64,000 nucleotides of DNA from Bostrychus sinensis (GCA_020698575.1 CM036243.1:36748988-36812987); one strand, 5' to 3'. Counted from the first letter of the stretch, positions 11,352 to 23,294 are shown. The notes: generated by a model from the letters alone, not told the origin. A program made the numbers and translations.

Positions 11352-11768
11352 TAGGGCTGCACAATATATCGCAAAATTATCGTTATCGCAATATCCGTAT
11401 CGCAATAATCTAAATATATCGCAATAACGCTGTGGTCTTCCATCTGACAGAGATTTACACTGAAGAATCATTTTCCACCAGAGCCTTAAAAGAACATGTG
11501 TTGTGACTAAATAAAAATGTTTAAAAAGTCCAGTTTTAGTGGTAATTTAATTAATTTAGTCACAGTTTAGCCTTGTTTTATTCCTGGTTTAGTCTGAGTT
11601 AAGTTTTGATTTTGTCGCTGTTTTGACTTGTAAATACAGGAACTTACATTTTTGTGAAATGTAGTGAATTTAACTTACTATGTTCGAAAAGTAGGCTCTA
11701 TTTTCAAATATCGCAATAATATCGTTATCGCAATTTTCAACATAGTTATCGAATATCGTGCAGCCCTA
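11352..11768. mobile_element. hAT-like MITE, TAGGGCTGCACAATAT family, copy 2
   Basis: A 417-bp element with ends TAGGGCTGCACAATATATCG and ATATCGTGCAGCCCTA. The 8-bp target duplication TTTTTTAC is perfect (11344-11351 and 11769-11776). Confidence 0.88.
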
Positions 11769-11825
11769 TTTTTTACCTGCTGCTATTAAACTGTTTAATA
11801 CCCAGCGCTGACTTGACTCTGATGA

Positions 11826-11990
11826 ATGTTTGTGTGTATTTGTTTGTGTGTATTTGTTTGTGTGTATTTGTTTGTGTGTATTTGTTTGTGTGTATTTGTT
11901 TGTGTGTATTTGTTTGTATTTGTTTGTGTGTATTTGTTTGTATTTGTTTGTGTGTATTTGTTTGTGTGTATTTGTTTGTGTGTATTTGTT
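11826..11990. repeat. TGTGTATTTGTTTG tandem repeat
   Basis: About 12 copies of a 14-bp unit with occasional 8-bp short units (TATTTGTT). It yields spurious ORFs on both strands. Confidence 0.93.
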
Positions 11991-12331
11991 TCACTTTGTG
12001 TGGAACTGATGTTTTGTTGTTTGTTTTTGTTTGTTTTTGTTAAAGCTGACGCAGCAGTGTCATTTCCTGGAAAGGGTTAACGAAGGATCTATCTGTCTAT
12101 TAGGGCTGCGACTAATGATTATTTTTTTCATAATCAATTCATCTGTTGATAATTGTTTTGATTAATTGATTAATAACGGGATAGTAGAGCGTAAAGTAAA
12201 GGGGTTAAAAACTTTAAGTGTTTTAGTTCCCATTAAAAAATTGTGATAATTCTACCTAAAATCACTTAATCTTTACAAAATTTGAAGCAAACGAAGCCAT
12301 GAGTGTCCCACTTGAGGACGTTTGGATAGAG

Positions 12332-12468
12332 CAGCCATTCCCAAAGTCAAGAGGGTTGTGGCCCACTTAAATTTCTGAAAATCCCCCAACGATAAAACTT
12401 ACCTCTGTTCAAAAGACTCTGCCATGTTTTTCTCCATGAAAGTATTAGAAAAACTGACTGTTGACTAA

Positions 12469-12523
<55 letters not shown>

Positions 12524-12782
12524 CAAAGTATATAACTGTAATTAATTTCAAAATAGATTTTTTTATGTACTTAATGTTTTTAGGTATTTAATAATTTCTT
12601 TGACTAATTGTCTTTTTATATTTTTGTATATTTTATTTATTGTTGTGGACTAAAACCATGTGTCTCTATAAATAATGAATTGAAATTTAAATTGTATTAA
12701 AATATAGACAGCCTCTGGGGGCCCCCCTGCAGTACCTCTGCGGACCCCCAGAGGGCCCCGGACCCCACTTTGGGAACCACTG
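12332..12782. mobile_element. hAT-like element with CAG(T/C)..TTCCCAAAGT ends
   Basis: A 451-bp element. The right end ACTTTGGGAACCACTG is the inverse of the left end CAGCCATTCCCAAAGT with mismatches. It has a perfect 8-bp target duplication GGATAGAG at 12324-12331 and 12783-12790. Confidence 0.87.
12469..12520. repeat. (AAT)n microsatellite
   Basis: A triplet run inside the hAT-like element at 12332-12782. Confidence 0.92.
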
Positions 12783-12966
12783 GGATAGAGCATATAAACA
12801 CAAAGATATTGTTGATCAAAAACACAAAATGTACATTGTTTTTAACTCTTTTTGTTTTTTACTGCTGTCTTGGTAATGAGTCTGTTAACGATTAAACTAT
12901 TATTAAATTAGTTAGACGATTATTTCAATAACCGATTATAATCCGATTAGTTGTTGCAGCCTCTAC

Positions 12967-13245
12967 ACAATGCTCTCGCCTTTCAGCAAGGAGATTGTGG
13001 GTTCAATTCCCAGGCCAACAAACTCTGGGTGGAGTCTGCACGTCCTCCTCGCGTCTCTCCGGCTTCCTCGCACCGTGCAAACACATGAATGCGGTGAATG
13101 CCCCCCTAGTGAATGAATGTGAGAGTGAGCGCTCGTCTGTCTGTGCGCATCTGAGACTAACTGGTCCAAAGTCAGCGGGATAGACTCCAGTACCCACAAC
13201 TTCCTGACAGGAATAAGCGAAAGATGATAAATGAATGAATTACTA
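12967..13245 (+). mobile_element. tRNA-derived SINE
   Basis: A box-B-like GGGTTCAATTCCC is followed by CTCCGGCTTCCTCGCACCGT, a GTGAATGAATGTGAGAGTGA stretch, GCTCCAGTACCC-like sequence and a terminal GAATAAGCGAAAGATGATAA...GAATGAAT tail. The same body occurs at 28430-29020. It is a well-known type of fish SINE; the family name is not certain. Confidence 0.75.
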
Positions 13246-13652
13246 ACTTCATGTCCTCATTAATAAATCTCACCTCATCCTCTCACCCATATATTCACCC
13301 TCCCTCCTCTGTACATATCTGTTCCTCGGTGCGTGAATAAAAAATGAAAAGGCTCGGATATTACGCATTAACACACCACACACAAAGGGCATGAGCACAC
13401 AAAGTAAATCAATCACGTTACGCACGTTACGCACAAACGAATACGTAAAATACTCAGTGGACGCGCCTCTTTATCATGTTTACTGTAATATAAACATATC
13501 CCTCCTACGTGTTACGCCTAAATACAACTTTTACGTGACTTGCAAGTTCCCACATGTAACAACACGCAGCTGCTCTATCCCTCCGTAATCTTTAAACACG
13601 ACGGCTGCAAAACACGCCTTTAAATTTCACCCAGCCACACCACACACAGTAC

Positions 13653-14087
13653 CTCTTTTTCCTTGTTCTTGCTCACAAATCCAGATTATGTATCCACTTT
13701 TAACCAAGATCTCGCTGCAGGACGTTTATTTTATCTTTATTATTATTTTTTTTGTTGGGACGCGCGTCTGTTATCCGTCTCGCCAGTCGTGTGCGTGTGC
13801 GTATAGCGGACGTCTTTACGCAGCCAAAAAGCGACACACACACAGATTTTGCGCAGTAGTGGGACGCCGATAACAACCGCCCCTTGCCCTCTTGTTCTTT
13901 TGGCTTTTTGCTCAGGCTCCTCCTTCACTTCCTCGCTTGTTTTGGCTTTTTTTTTATTTATTGCGTTCTCCCACAAAAATCGTGTCTTGTCTTGGATTTG
14001 TCTGCCCTCAACAGTTTGTGAAGCGGTGACAGGACGCGCCGTGGACAGGACCCAGGTTCTGCTGCTGCTGATAATAAACTGTCCCAT
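13653..14087. promoter_or_regulatory. candidate shared first-exon/promoter interval between the head-to-head MS4A-like genes
   Basis: The two genes diverge from here, and both need a non-coding first exon because their ATG exons follow acceptors. On the minus strand a donor-like GAG|GTACTG lies at 13653/13652. On the plus strand a strong donor-like CAT|GTAAGTATC lies at 14087/14088. Between them the DNA is richer in CpG than its surroundings (for example 13756-13830). This is inference from splice-like signals and base composition only; no transcript evidence is available. Confidence 0.35.
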
Positions 14088-14245
14088 GTAAGTATCGCGT
14101 GTTTCTTTAAAAAGAACTTTGGGTCATTCGAGTTTTTAGAGCAGCAGGTCACAGATCCCCTCCACAAAAGCGGTCACGCAGATAGCGGGTGAGCCTTGTT
14201 GTGCGGTGATGTAAGCTACGGTAAGTTACGCGGTCTGAGTTCCTG

Positions 14246-14340
14246 GCAGTGGTTCTCAAGCTGTGGTACGGGCTCCACTGGTGGTACTCGGGGGGCTTCT
14301 GCAGTGCTAGACCTGGTAAAGTTTGATTTAGTCCCGTTTT
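14246..14340. mobile_element. left end of a CAGTGGTTCTCAA hAT-like element next to array 2
   Basis: CAGTGGTTCTCAAGCTGTGG is a typical hAT terminal repeat and runs directly into the first TTTAGTCC units of array 2. No matching right end is seen past 20752, so the array seems to have replaced or displaced the interior. Confidence 0.55.
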
Positions 14341-17300
14341 AGTTGGAGCTATGGTTTAGACATAGATTAGTACTGGGTTAGTCCTGGTTTAGATCTGGTT
14401 TAGACCTGGTTTAGTCCTTGTTAGGTCCTGGTTTAGACTTGGTTTAGTCCTTGTTAGGTCCTGGTTTAGATGTGGTTTAAACCTGGTTTAGTCCTGGTTT
14501 AGACCTGGTTTAGTCCTGGTTTAGATGTGGTTTAAACCTGGTTTAGTCCTGGTTTAGACCTGGTTTAGTCCTGGTTTAGATGTGGTTTAAACCTGGTTTA
14601 GTCCTGGTTTAGACCTGGTTTAGTCCTGGTTTAGACCTGGTTTAGTCCTGGTTTAGACCTGGTTTAGACCTGGTTTAGATCTGGTTTAGACCTGGTTTAG
14701 TCCTGGTTTAGTCCTGGTTTAGACCTGGTTTAGTCCTGGTTTAGACCTGGTTTAGACCTGGTTTAGTCCTGGTTTAGACCTGGTTTAGTCCTGGTTTAGA
14801 CCTGGTTTAGACCTGGTTTAGATCTGGTTTAGATCTGGTTTAGTCCTGGTTTAGACCTGGTTTAGATCTGGTTTAGACCTGGTTTAGTCCTGGTTTAGTC
14901 CTGGTTTAGACCTGGTTTAGTCCTGGTTTAGTCCTGGTTTAGACCTGGTTTAGTCCTGGTTTAGATCTGGTTTAGATCTGGTTTAGACCTGGTTTAGACC
15001 TGGTTTAGTCCTGGTTTAGTCCTGGTTTAGACCTGGTTTAGTCCTGGTTTAGACCTGGTTTAGTCCTGGTTTAGTCCTGTTTTAGTCCTGGTTTAGATCT
15101 GGTTTAGATCTGGTTTAGACCTGGTTTAATCCTGGTTTAGTCCTGGTTTAGACCTGGTTTACTCCTAGTATAGATCTGGCTTAGTCCTGGTTTAGTCCTG
15201 GTTTAGTCCTGGTTTAGACCTGGTTTAGTCCTGGTTTAGTCCTGGTTTAGTCCTGGTTTAGACCTGGTTTAGTCCTGGTTTAGATCTGGCTTAGATCTGG
15301 TTTAGACCTGGTTTAGACATGGTTTAGTCCTGGTTTAGACCTGGTTTAGTCCTGGTTTAGACCTGGTTTAGTCCTGGTTTAGTCCTGTTTTAGACCTGGT
15401 TTAGTCCTGGTTTAGACCTGGTTTAGTCCTGGTTTAGATCTGGCTTAGACCAGGTTTAGTCCTGGTTTAGTCCTGGTTTAGACCTGGTTTAGTCCTGGTT
15501 TAGATCTGGCTTAGACCAGGTTTAGATCTGGTTTAGTCTTGGTTTAGACCTGGTTTTGTCTTGGTTTAGACCTGGTTTAGTCCTTGTTAAGTCCTGTTTT
15601 AGTCTTGGTTTAGACCTGGTTTAGTCCTTGTTAAGTCCTGTTTTAGTCTTGGTTTAGACCTGGTTTAGTCCTTGTTAAGTCCTGTTTTAGTCCTGGTTTA
15701 GATCTGGTTTAGATCTGGTTTAGACCTGGTTTAGTCCTGGTTTAGTCCTGGTTTAGACCTGGTTTAGTCCTGGTTTAGATCTGGCTTAGACCAGGTTTAG
15801 ATCTGGTTTAGTCCTGGTTTAGACCTGGTTTAGTCTAGGTTTAGACCTGGTTTAGTCCTTGTTAAGTCCTGTTTTAGTCCTGGTTTAGATCTGGTTTAGT
15901 CCTGGTTTAGACCTAGTTTAGTCCTGTTTTAGTCCTGGTTTAGATCTGGTTTAGTCCTGTTTTAGACTTGGTTTAGTCTTGGTTTAGACCTGGTTTAGTT
16001 CTGGTTTAGATCTGGCTCAGACCAGGTTTAGATCTGGTTTAGTCCTGGTTTAGACCTGGTTTAGTCCTGGTTTAGTCCTGGTTTAGACCTGGTTTAGTCC
16101 TGGTTTAGACCTGGTTTAGTCCTGGTTTAGACCTAGTTTAGTCCTGTTTTAGTCCTGGTTTAGATCTGGTTTTGTCCTGGTTTAGTCCTTGTTAAGTCCT
16201 GTTTTAGTCCTGGTTTAGATCTGGTTTAGTCCTGGTTTAGACCTAGTTTAGTCCTGGTTTAGTTCTGGTTTAGACCTGGTTTAGTCCAGGTTTAGATCTG
16301 GTTTAGACCTGGTTTAGACCTAGTTTAGACCTGGTTTAGATCTAGTTTAGACCTGGTTTAGTCCTTGTTAAGTCCTGTTTTAGTCCTGGTTTAGATCTGG
16401 TTTAGTCCTGGTTTAGACCTGGTTTAGTCCTTGTTAAGTCCTGTTTTAGTCCTTGTTAAGTCCTGTTTTAGTCCTGGTTTAGACCTGGTTTAGACCTAGT
16501 TTAGACCTGGTTTAGATCTGGTTTAGTCCTGGTTTAGATCTGGTTTAGTCCTGGTTTAGACTTGGTTTAGTCTTGGTTTAGACCTGGTTTAGTCCTGGTT
16601 TAGACCTGGTTTAGTCCTGGTTTAGACCTGGTTTAGTCCTGGTTTAGACCTAGTTTAGTCCTGGTTTAGTCCTGGTTTAGACCTAGTTTAGTCCTGTTTT
16701 AGTCCTGGTTTAGATCTGGTTTTCACCTGGTTTAGTCCTTGTTAAGTCCTGTTTTAGTCCTGGTTTAGATCTGGTTTAGTCCTGGTTTAGACCTAGTTTA
16801 GTCCTGGTTTAGACCTGGTTTAGTCCTGGTTTAGACGTAGTTTAGTCCTGTTTTAGTCCTGGTTTAGATCTGGTTTTGTCCTGGTTTAGTCCTTGTTAAG
16901 TCCTGTTTTAGTCCTGGTTTAGATCTGGTTTAGTCCTGGTTTAGACCTAGTTTAGTCCTGGTTTAGTTCTGGTTTAGACCTGGTTTAGTCCTGGTTTAGA
17001 TCTGGTTTAGACCTGGTTTAGACCTAGTTTAGACCTGGTTTAGATCTAGTTTAGACCTGGTTTAGTCCTTGTTAAGTCCTGTTTTAGTCCTGGTTTAGAT
17101 CTGGTTTAGTCCTGGTTTAGACCTGGTTTAGATCTGGTTTTCTCCTGGTTTAGTCCTTGTTAAGTCCTGTTTTAGTCCTGGTTTAGATCTGGTTTAGTCC
17201 TGGTTTAGACCTAGTTTAGTCCTGGTTTAGACCTGGTTTAGTCCTGGTTTAGACCTAGTTTAGTCCTGTTTTAGTCCTGGTTTAGATCTGGTTTTGTCCT

Positions 17301-20300
17301 GGTTTAGTCCTTGTTAAGTCCTGTTTTAGTCCTGGTTTAGATCTGGTTTAGTCCTGGTTTAGACCTAGTTTAGTCCTGGTTTAGTTCTGGTTTAGACCTG
17401 GTTTAGTCCTGGTTTAGATCTGGTTTAGACCTGGTTTAGACCTAGTTTAGACCTGGTTTAGATCTAGTTTAGACCTGGTTTAGTCCTTGTTAAGTCCTGT
17501 TTTAGTCCTTGTTAAGTCCTGTTTTAGTCCTGGTTTTGACCTGGTTTAGTCCTGGTTTAGATCTGGTTTAGACCTGGTTTAGACCTAGTTTAGACCTGGT
17601 TTAGATCTGGTTTAGACCTAGTTTAGACCTGGTTTAGATCTAGTTTAGACATGGTTTAGTCCTTGTTAAGTCCTGTTTTAGTCCTTGTTAAGTCCTGTTT
17701 TAGTCCTGGTTTAGATCTGGTTTAGTCCTGGTTTAGACCTAGTTTAGTCCTGGTTTAGTTCTGGTTTAGACCTGGTTTAGTCCTGGTTTAGATCTGGTTT
17801 AGACCTGGTTTAGACCTAGTTTAGACCTGGTTTAGATCTAGTTTAGACCTGGTTTAGTCCTTGTTAAGTCCTGTTTTAGTCCTTGTTAAGTCCTGTTTTA
17901 GTCCTGGTTTAGACCTGGTTTAGTCCTGGTTTAGATCTGGTTTAGACCTGGTTTAGACCTAGTGTAGACCTGGTTTAGATCTGGTTTAGTCCTGGTTTAG
18001 ATCTGGTTTAGTCCTGGTTTAGACTTGGTTTAGTCTTGGTTTAGACCTGGTTTAGTTCTGGTTTAGATCTGGCTCAGACCAGGTTTAGATCTGGTTTAGT
18101 CCTGGTTTAGACCTGGTTTAGTCCTGGTTTAGTCCTGGTTTAGACCTGGTTTAGTCCTGGTTTAGACCTGGTTTAGTCCTGGTTTAGACCTAGTTTAGTC
18201 CTGGTTTAGTCCTGGTTTAGACCTAGTTTAGTCCTGTTTTAGTCCTGGTTTAGATCTGGTTTTCACCTGGTTTAGTCCTTGTTAAGTCCTGTTTTAGTCC
18301 TGGTTTAGATCTGGTTTAGTCCTGGTTTAGACCTAGTTTAGTCCTGGTTTAGACCTGGTTTAGTCCTGGTTTAGACGTAGTTTAGTCCTGTTTTAGTCCT
18401 GGTTTAGATCTGGTTTTGTCCTGGTTTAGTCCTAGTTTAGTCCTGGTTTAGTTCTGGTTTAGACCTGGTTTAGTCCTGGTTTAGATCTGGTTTAGACCTG
18501 GTTTAGACCTAGTTTAGACCTGGTTTAGATCTAGTTTAGACCTGGTTTAGTCCTTGTTAAGTCCTGTTTTAGTCCTGGTTTAGATCTGGTTTAGTCCTGG
18601 TTTAGACCTGGTTTAGATCTGGTTTTCTCCTGGTTTAGTCCTTGTTAAGTCCTGTTTTAGTCCTGGTTTAGATCTGGTTTAGTCCTGGTTTAGACCTAGT
18701 TTAGTCCTGGTTTAGACCTGGTTTAGTCCTGGTTTAGACCTAGTTTAGTCCTGTTTTAGTCCTGGTTTAGATCTGGTTTTGTCCTGGTTTAGTCCTTGTT
18801 AAGTCCTGTTTTAGTCCTGGTTTAGATCTGGTTTAGTCCTGGTTTAGACCTAGTTTAGTCCTGGTTTAGTTCTGGTTTAGACCTGGTTTAGTCCTGGTTT
18901 AGATCTGGTTTAGACCTGGTTTAGACCTAGTTTAGACCTGGTTTAGATCTAGTTTAGACCTGGTTTAGTCCTTGTTAAGTCCTGTTTTAGTCCTTGTTAA
19001 GTCCTGTTTTAGTCCTGGTTTAGACCTGGTTTAGTCCTGGTTTAGATCTGGTTTAGACCTGGTTTAGACCTAGTTTAGACCTGGTTTAGATCTGGTTTAG
19101 ACCTAGTTTAGACCTGGTTTAGATCTAGTTTAGACCTGGTTTAGTCCTTGTTAAGTCCTGTTTTAGTCCTTGTTAAGTCCTGTTTTAGTCCTGGTTTAGA
19201 CCTGGTTTAGTCCTGGTTTAGATCTGGTTTAGACCTGGTTTAGACCTAGTGTAGACCTGGTTTAGATCTGGTTTAGTCCTGGTTTAGATCTGGTTTAGTC
19301 CTGGTTTAGACTTGGTTTAGTCTTGGTTTAGACCTGGTTTAGTTCTGGTTTAGATCTGGCTCAGACCAGGTTTAGATCTGGTTTAGTCCTGGTTTAGACC
19401 TGGTTTAGTCCTGGTTTAGTCCTGGTTTAGACCTGGTTTAGTCCTGGTTTAGACCTGGTTTAGTCCTGGTTTAGACCTAGTTTAGTCCTGGTTTAGTCCT
19501 GGTTTAGACCTAGTTTAGTCCTGTTTTAGTCCTGGTTTAGATCTGGTTTTCACCTGGTTTAGTCCTTGTTAAGTCCTGTTTTAGTCCTGGTTTAGATCTG
19601 GTTTAGTCCTGGTTTAGACCTAGTTTAGTCCTGGTTTAGACCTGGTTTAGTCCTGGTTTAGACGTAGTTTAGTCCTGTTTTAGTCCTGGTTTAGATCTGG
19701 TTTTGTCCTGGTTTAGTCCTTGTTAAGTCCTGTTTTAGTCCTGGTTTAGATCTGGTTTAGTCCTGGTTTAGACCTAGTTTAGTCCTGGTTTAGTTCTGGT
19801 TTAGACCTGGTTTAGTCCTGGTTTAGATCTGGTTTAGACCTGGTTTAGACCTAGTTTAGACCTGGTTTAGACCTGGTTTAGTCCTTGTTAAGTCCTGTTT
19901 TAGTCCTGGTTTAGATCTGGTTTAGTCCTGGTTTAGACCTGGTTTAGATCTGGTTTTCTCCTGGTTTAGTCCTTGTTAAGTCCTGTTTTAGTCCTGGTTT
20001 AGATCTGGTTTAGTCCTGGTTTAGACCTAGTTTACTCCTGGTTTAGACCTGGTTTAGTCCTGGTTTAGACCTAGTTTAGTCCTGTTTTAGTCCTGGTTTA
20101 GATCTGGTTTTGTCCTGGTTTAGTCCTTGTTAAGTCCTGTTTTAGTCCTGGTTTAGATCTGGTTTAGTCCTGGTTTAGACCTAGTTTAGTCCTGGTTTAG
20201 TTCTGGTTTAGACCTGGTTTAGTCCTGGTTTAGATCTGGTTTAGACCTGGTTTAGACCTAGTTTAGACCTGGTTTAGATCTAGTTTAGACCTGGTTTAGT

Positions 20301-20752
20301 CCTTGTTAAGTCCTGTTTTAGTCCTTGTTAAATCCTGTTTTAGTCCTGGTTTAGACCTGGTTTAGTCCTGGTTTAGATCTGGTTTAGACCAGGTTTAGAC
20401 CTGGTTTAGATCTGGCTTAGACCAGGTTTAGACCAGGTTTAGATCTGGTTTAGACCTGGTTTAGACCTGGTTTAGTCCTTGTTAAGTCCTGTTTTAGTCC
20501 TGGTTTAGACCTGGTTTAGTCCTTGTTAAGTCCTGTTTTAGTCCTGGTTTAGACCTGGTTTAGACCTGGTTTAGTCCTTGTTAAGTCCTGTTTTAGTCCT
20601 TGTTAAGTCCTGTTTTAGTCCTGGTTTAGACCTGGTTTAGACCTGGTTTAGACCTGGTTTAGACCTGGTTTAGTCCTTGTTAAGTCCTGTTTTAGTCCTT
20701 GTTAAGTCCTGTTTTAGTCCTGGTTTAGACCTGGTTTAGACCTGGTTTAGTC
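14320..20752. repeat. 11-bp minisatellite array 2 (same family, reverse complement)
   Basis: About 6.4 kb of TGGTTTAGTCC / TGGTTTAGACC / TGGTTTAGATC units plus rarer TAGTTTAGACC, TTGTTAAGTCC and TGTTTTAGTCC variants. It is more diverged than the other arrays. A higher-order unit is visible: rare strings such as GGCTCAGACC (18071, 19358) and TTAGACGTAG (18371, 19658) recur 1287 bp apart, which is 117 x 11. Other spacings (1331, 1485) are also multiples of 11, implying gain and loss of whole units. It lies between the two MS4A-like genes, probably in intron 1 of the plus-strand gene. Confidence 0.96.
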
Positions 20753-20844
20753 TTTGTGGAGTCCTGCTCTGGTTGTACAGAAAAACAAAGCAATCTTTAA
20801 AAATGTCTTCAACTTAACAACATGTCCAGATGTCTTTTGTTCAT

Positions 20845-20860
20845 AAATAATAATAATAAT

Positions 20861-20927
<67 letters not shown>
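20845..20927. repeat. (TAA)n microsatellite
   Basis: About 27 triplets with one interruption, immediately right of minisatellite array 2. Confidence 0.92.
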
Positions 20928-21115
20928 GTAGTGCATTAGTCGTATCTTGTTCTCTTATTGGCTTTACAGTTTAGTGCATGATTCCTTCTCTCCTCAGTCT
21001 CACTCTGCCCTGGGGCAGACTGATGGAAGTGTGGCTGTCAGTCTGCGCATACAGCCTCTCTGACCAACACCAAACACAGCCACACAATACATTTGCGATG
21101 CTCACCCACTAACCT

Positions 21116-21260
21116 AAAGGTTGGCGGTTCGATCCCCACTCCCACCGTCACATCCTGTTGTTGTGTCCTTGGGCAAGACACTTCCCCCTCCTCGCCTTCA
21201 GTGTGTGTGAGTTTGTGAGGGTGAACGGTTCCCTGACGTAACGCGCTGTATAAATGTGAT
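21116..21260 (+). mobile_element. tRNA-derived SINE, plus-strand copy of an inverted pair
   Basis: GGTTCGATCCCC (box B) followed by TGTGTCCTTGGGCAAGACAC and GCGCTGTATAAATGTGATCA. An inverted relative lies directly to the right. Confidence 0.72.
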
Positions 21261-21261
21261 C

Positions 21262-21386
21262 ATTTACTATCATACAGGCAAGACGGGTGAAGTGTTTTGC
21301 CCAAGGACACAACGGCAGTATGCAGTACTGATAGCGGGGATCGATCCGCTAACCTTACAGCTCTACCAACTGAGCTACTGCCGTCT
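21262..21386 (-). mobile_element. tRNA-derived SINE, minus-strand copy of an inverted pair
   Basis: On the minus strand: GGCAGTAGCTCAGTTGGTAG (box A), GGATCGATCCCCGC (box B), then TGTGTCCTTGGGCAAAACAC. No tRNA acceptor-stem pairing is evident, so it is a SINE head rather than a functional tRNA gene. Confidence 0.75.
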
Positions 21387-21496
21387 CTTGAGTTGGAGTC
21401 TTTAGTTTGATGCAGTATTTTGTATTTTGTGGAGCTGTGCAGAGGTGAAAGTATCAATACTTTTGTAACTTGGAAGAATAAGTACTTTCTGTCCAA

Positions 21497-22225
21497 TACG
21501 GCTGCAACAACTAATCACATTAACCAATTATAATCGATTATTGAAATAATCGTTAACTACTTTAGTAATCATTTAATCGTTAACTGAGATATTTATAAAA
21601 TCTGAAACATGCCATGTGCTGAGAGAAGGGGTTTATTACCAAGACAAAACAAAAAAACAAAAAAAAAAAACATTTAAAACAATGTACGTTTTGTGTTTTT
21701 GATTAAAAATATCTTTGTGTGTGTATGCTCTATGCAAACCTCCTCCACTGACATCGTTATAGCTTTGTCTGGTTAAAATTATGTAAAAAATAAAGTGATT
21801 TTTGGACAAATGTAAAAAAAAAAAAATTATGGGAACTATAAAACAATGCAAGTTTTTAACCACTTCAATTCAATTCAATTCAATTCAGATTGATTTGTAC
21901 AGCCCAGTATCACAACAACAGTTACCTCAAAGGGCTTCACAAACAGTTGATCAAACATAAACACACAATCAGACTTAACACACAATCAACACAAACAATA
22001 ACTACACTAAACTAAACAGACCCAGGACACTCCTGTCCTTAGACCCTCCTTCTCTTAAGGAAAAACTCCTAAAAAAAACAGCTACGGGAAAAAAGAAGAA
22101 ACCTTATGGAGCCCATATTAACTCCCACTTCAACTACACACACTTCACTATCCAATTAACTGATTAATCGAAACAATAATTGACAGATTAATCGATTATC
22201 CAAATAAACGTTAGTTGCCGCTCTA
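21497..22225. mobile_element. TAGGGCTGCAAC-family MITE, copy 3, interrupted
   Basis: The ends TACGGCTGCAACAACTAATC and AACGTTAGTTGCCGCTCTA are inverted. Flanks CTGTCCAA / CTATCCAA match 7 of 8. It is interrupted near 21870-22145 by a CAATTCAATT-type repeat. Confidence 0.78.
21867..22145. mobile_element. CAATTCAATTCAATTCAGATT interspersed repeat, copy 1
   Basis: CAATT pentamers are followed by GTACAGCCCAGTATCACAAC and AGGAAAAACTCCTAAAAAAA. Near-identical copies are at 41983-42310 and 62041-62250. It is a common teleost repeat whose class is not decided here. Confidence 0.7.
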
Positions 22226-22853
22226 CTATCCAAGTACATTTTATACAACATACCTGAGAAAATCTGTAAATTCTCATTTGTAAAGTGAGACCGTGGACTG
22301 TTCAAGTGCACTTCATTACATTTTACATTTAACACTCTTTTACTTTTACTGGATTAAATAGAAAACATTCCCGCGTGGCAGTGTGAGATTTTATCATGAG
22401 CTTTAGGTGGCCGTCTTCAGTAGGGAGTCACTAGCACCCAAGGGTGACAGGTCATTCACTGAGCACTGAACAAAAAACATACAATTGTAATATTTGTAAA
22501 TAATATGTCACATAATACATTACACAAATAAACAGTGGAAAAACATCTCTTTCCGTGTGTATTTTCAACATGAGAATATATATTGATAATACATACAAAA
22601 CTTGTACTTCTTCTGTAGTATTGTTTTGAAGTAACAGTATTAGTATCAGTGAAGTACAGATTTCGAGTACTTCTCCCACCTCGGTGTAGTACTGAAGTCC
22701 AGCTAAAGCTAACAGTCGCTGAACACCAGCGGCGGTCGAAGTACTCAAACTCTGTACTCAAGTAAAAGTACGGTTACTTCAAAAAATAAGTAGTAGAAGT
22801 AAAAGTAAAAGTAAAAACGTATTGAGTGTAAAATTTAAATATGAATGTTTCAG

Positions 22854-23294
22854 CAAATTCTTCTTCATCATCTTCATCTTCTTCTTTTATCTTCTTCTCC
22901 TTCTTCTTCTTCATCTTCTTTTATCTTCATCATCTTCATCTTCTTCTTTTATCTTCTTCTCCTTCTTCTTCTTCATCTTCTTTTATCTTCATCATCTTCA
23001 TCTTCTTCTTTTATCTTCTTCTTCATCATCTTCTTCATCATCTTTTATCTTCATCTTCTTCTTTTATCTTCTTCTTCTTCATCTTTTATCTTCATCATCT
23101 TCATCTTCTTTTATCTTCTTCTTCATCATCTTCTTCATCATTTTCATCTTTTATCTTCATCTTCTTCTTCTTCATCTTCTTCTTCATCTTCTTTTATCTT
23201 CATCATCTTCATCTTCTTCTTTTATCTTCTTCTTCTTCTTCATCATCTTTTTTTATCTTCTTCATCTTCTTTCTTCTTCTTCCTCTTCTTCTTA
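22854..23294. repeat. polypyrimidine microsatellite (CTT/CAT)n
   Basis: About 440 bp of CTTCTTCAT, CTTTTATCTT and ATCATCTTC units with almost no purine other than A. It sits inside a GTACTTGAGTAAAAGTA-type fish repeat, whose parts flank it (22735-22820 and 23460-23540). The serine/leucine open frames here are artefacts. Confidence 0.93.

Larger units (their letters stand above)
12101..12964. mobile_element. TAGGGCTGCAAC-family MITE, copy 2, interrupted
   Basis: The ends TAGGGCTGCGACTAATGATT and GATTAGTTGTTGCAGCCTCTA match the family of 586-985. It contains the hAT-like insert 12332-12782. No clean 8-bp flank duplication is visible. Confidence 0.75.

Noticed and set aside
11773..12080. Repetitive ORFs on both strands (THKQIQTN, VCICLCVF)
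   Set aside because: Products of the 14-bp TGTGTATTTGTTTG tandem repeat.
13743..14087. 114-codon minus-strand ORF next to the candidate promoter
   Set aside because: No family resemblance; the interval is better explained as non-coding first exons and promoter.
21330..21386. Functional tRNA gene on the minus strand
   Set aside because: Box A and box B are present but there is no convincing acceptor stem, and the sequence continues into a SINE body.
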